This document shows, in pieces, positions 38,205 through 38,287 of a DNA stretch of 38,287 nt. Within the stretch, counting starts at the first letter, position 1, and each line of letters begins with the position of its first letter. Source of the stretch: Pseudoalteromonas sp. G4 (lineage in GTDB: Bacteria > Pseudomonadota > Gammaproteobacteria > Enterobacterales > Alteromonadaceae); NCBI RefSeq assembly GCF_028875915.1, contig NZ_JAPEHW010000037.1, positions 1 through 38,287 on the forward strand, given 5' to 3'. Below the pieces are notes generated by a model. The model saw nothing but the letters and a program-made list of their open reading frames with translations. It was not told where the DNA came from and did no database searches. The position numbers and the translations under genes were made by a program.

Positions 38205-38287
38205 ATTCAAGCCAATATTATTTTTATATTGCATATCAAATCTCGTTCATCAACCTTAAAAAATGTCACCTCGCTAGCTACAGCGAA

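Overview
The window looks like a chromosomal segment of a marine gammaproteobacterium of the Alteromonadales, most likely Pseudoalteromonas or a close relative. This is inferred from low GC, gene order (divergent metG and mrp-dcd; yffB-like next to dapE; rlmI near yccX), abundant signalling genes and a TonB receptor. No rRNA, tRNA or CRISPR array was recognised. Bases 1-28576 are an ordinary core chromosome; from about 28622 to the right edge the DNA is accessory. || Core part: a MITE-like repeat with imperfect terminal inverted repeats (1-266) precedes a secreted isoaspartyl peptidase, the helicase HrpA, a PilZ protein, a small Gly/Ser/Cys-tailed membrane protein and a pirin. Next come RlmI, an alpha/beta hydrolase and acylphosphatase, then a TonB-dependent receptor directly followed by a 7TM-DISM hybrid histidine kinase with its own receiver and Hpt domains. 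metG and mrp-dcd are divergent. tapT, a PAS-GGDEF-EAL protein, a free Hpt protein, alaA and a compact minus-strand operon follow (ACT protein, EIIA-like protein, Spx/ArsC-like protein, dapE, M15 peptidase), and then pta. || Junction: directly upstream of pta, the minus strand still encodes the last ~17 codons of acetate kinase (ackA), with a TAATG stop/start overlap into pta. The rest of ackA is missing and is replaced by a large serine recombinase gene. I read this as an integrated element that entered the 3' end of ackA and separated pta from its usual operon. The other element end is not in the window. || Accessory part (28.6-38.3 kb): recombinase, two small unrecognised cytoplasmic proteins, then a strong terminator. 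Each small gene has its Shine-Dalgarno buried in the right arm of a perfect inverted repeat (16 bp and 9 bp). The rest of the cargo is almost entirely exported: a small secreted protein, a TPR-like lipoprotein, a secreted metzincin-like zinc protease, a small six-cysteine secreted protein and a lipoprotein zinc peptidase (HExxH plus ELEAD). The metzincin gene is a pseudogene: it carries a frameshift in a 10-base homopolymer and an in-frame stop, and a complete IS3-family element sits right after its HExxHxxGxxH motif. || Best candidates for something new: the paired SD-sequestering hairpins with their two orphan proteins, the ackA-targeting recombinase element with its exported-protease cargo, and the EIIA-like protein without phosphorylatable histidines inside the dapE operon.
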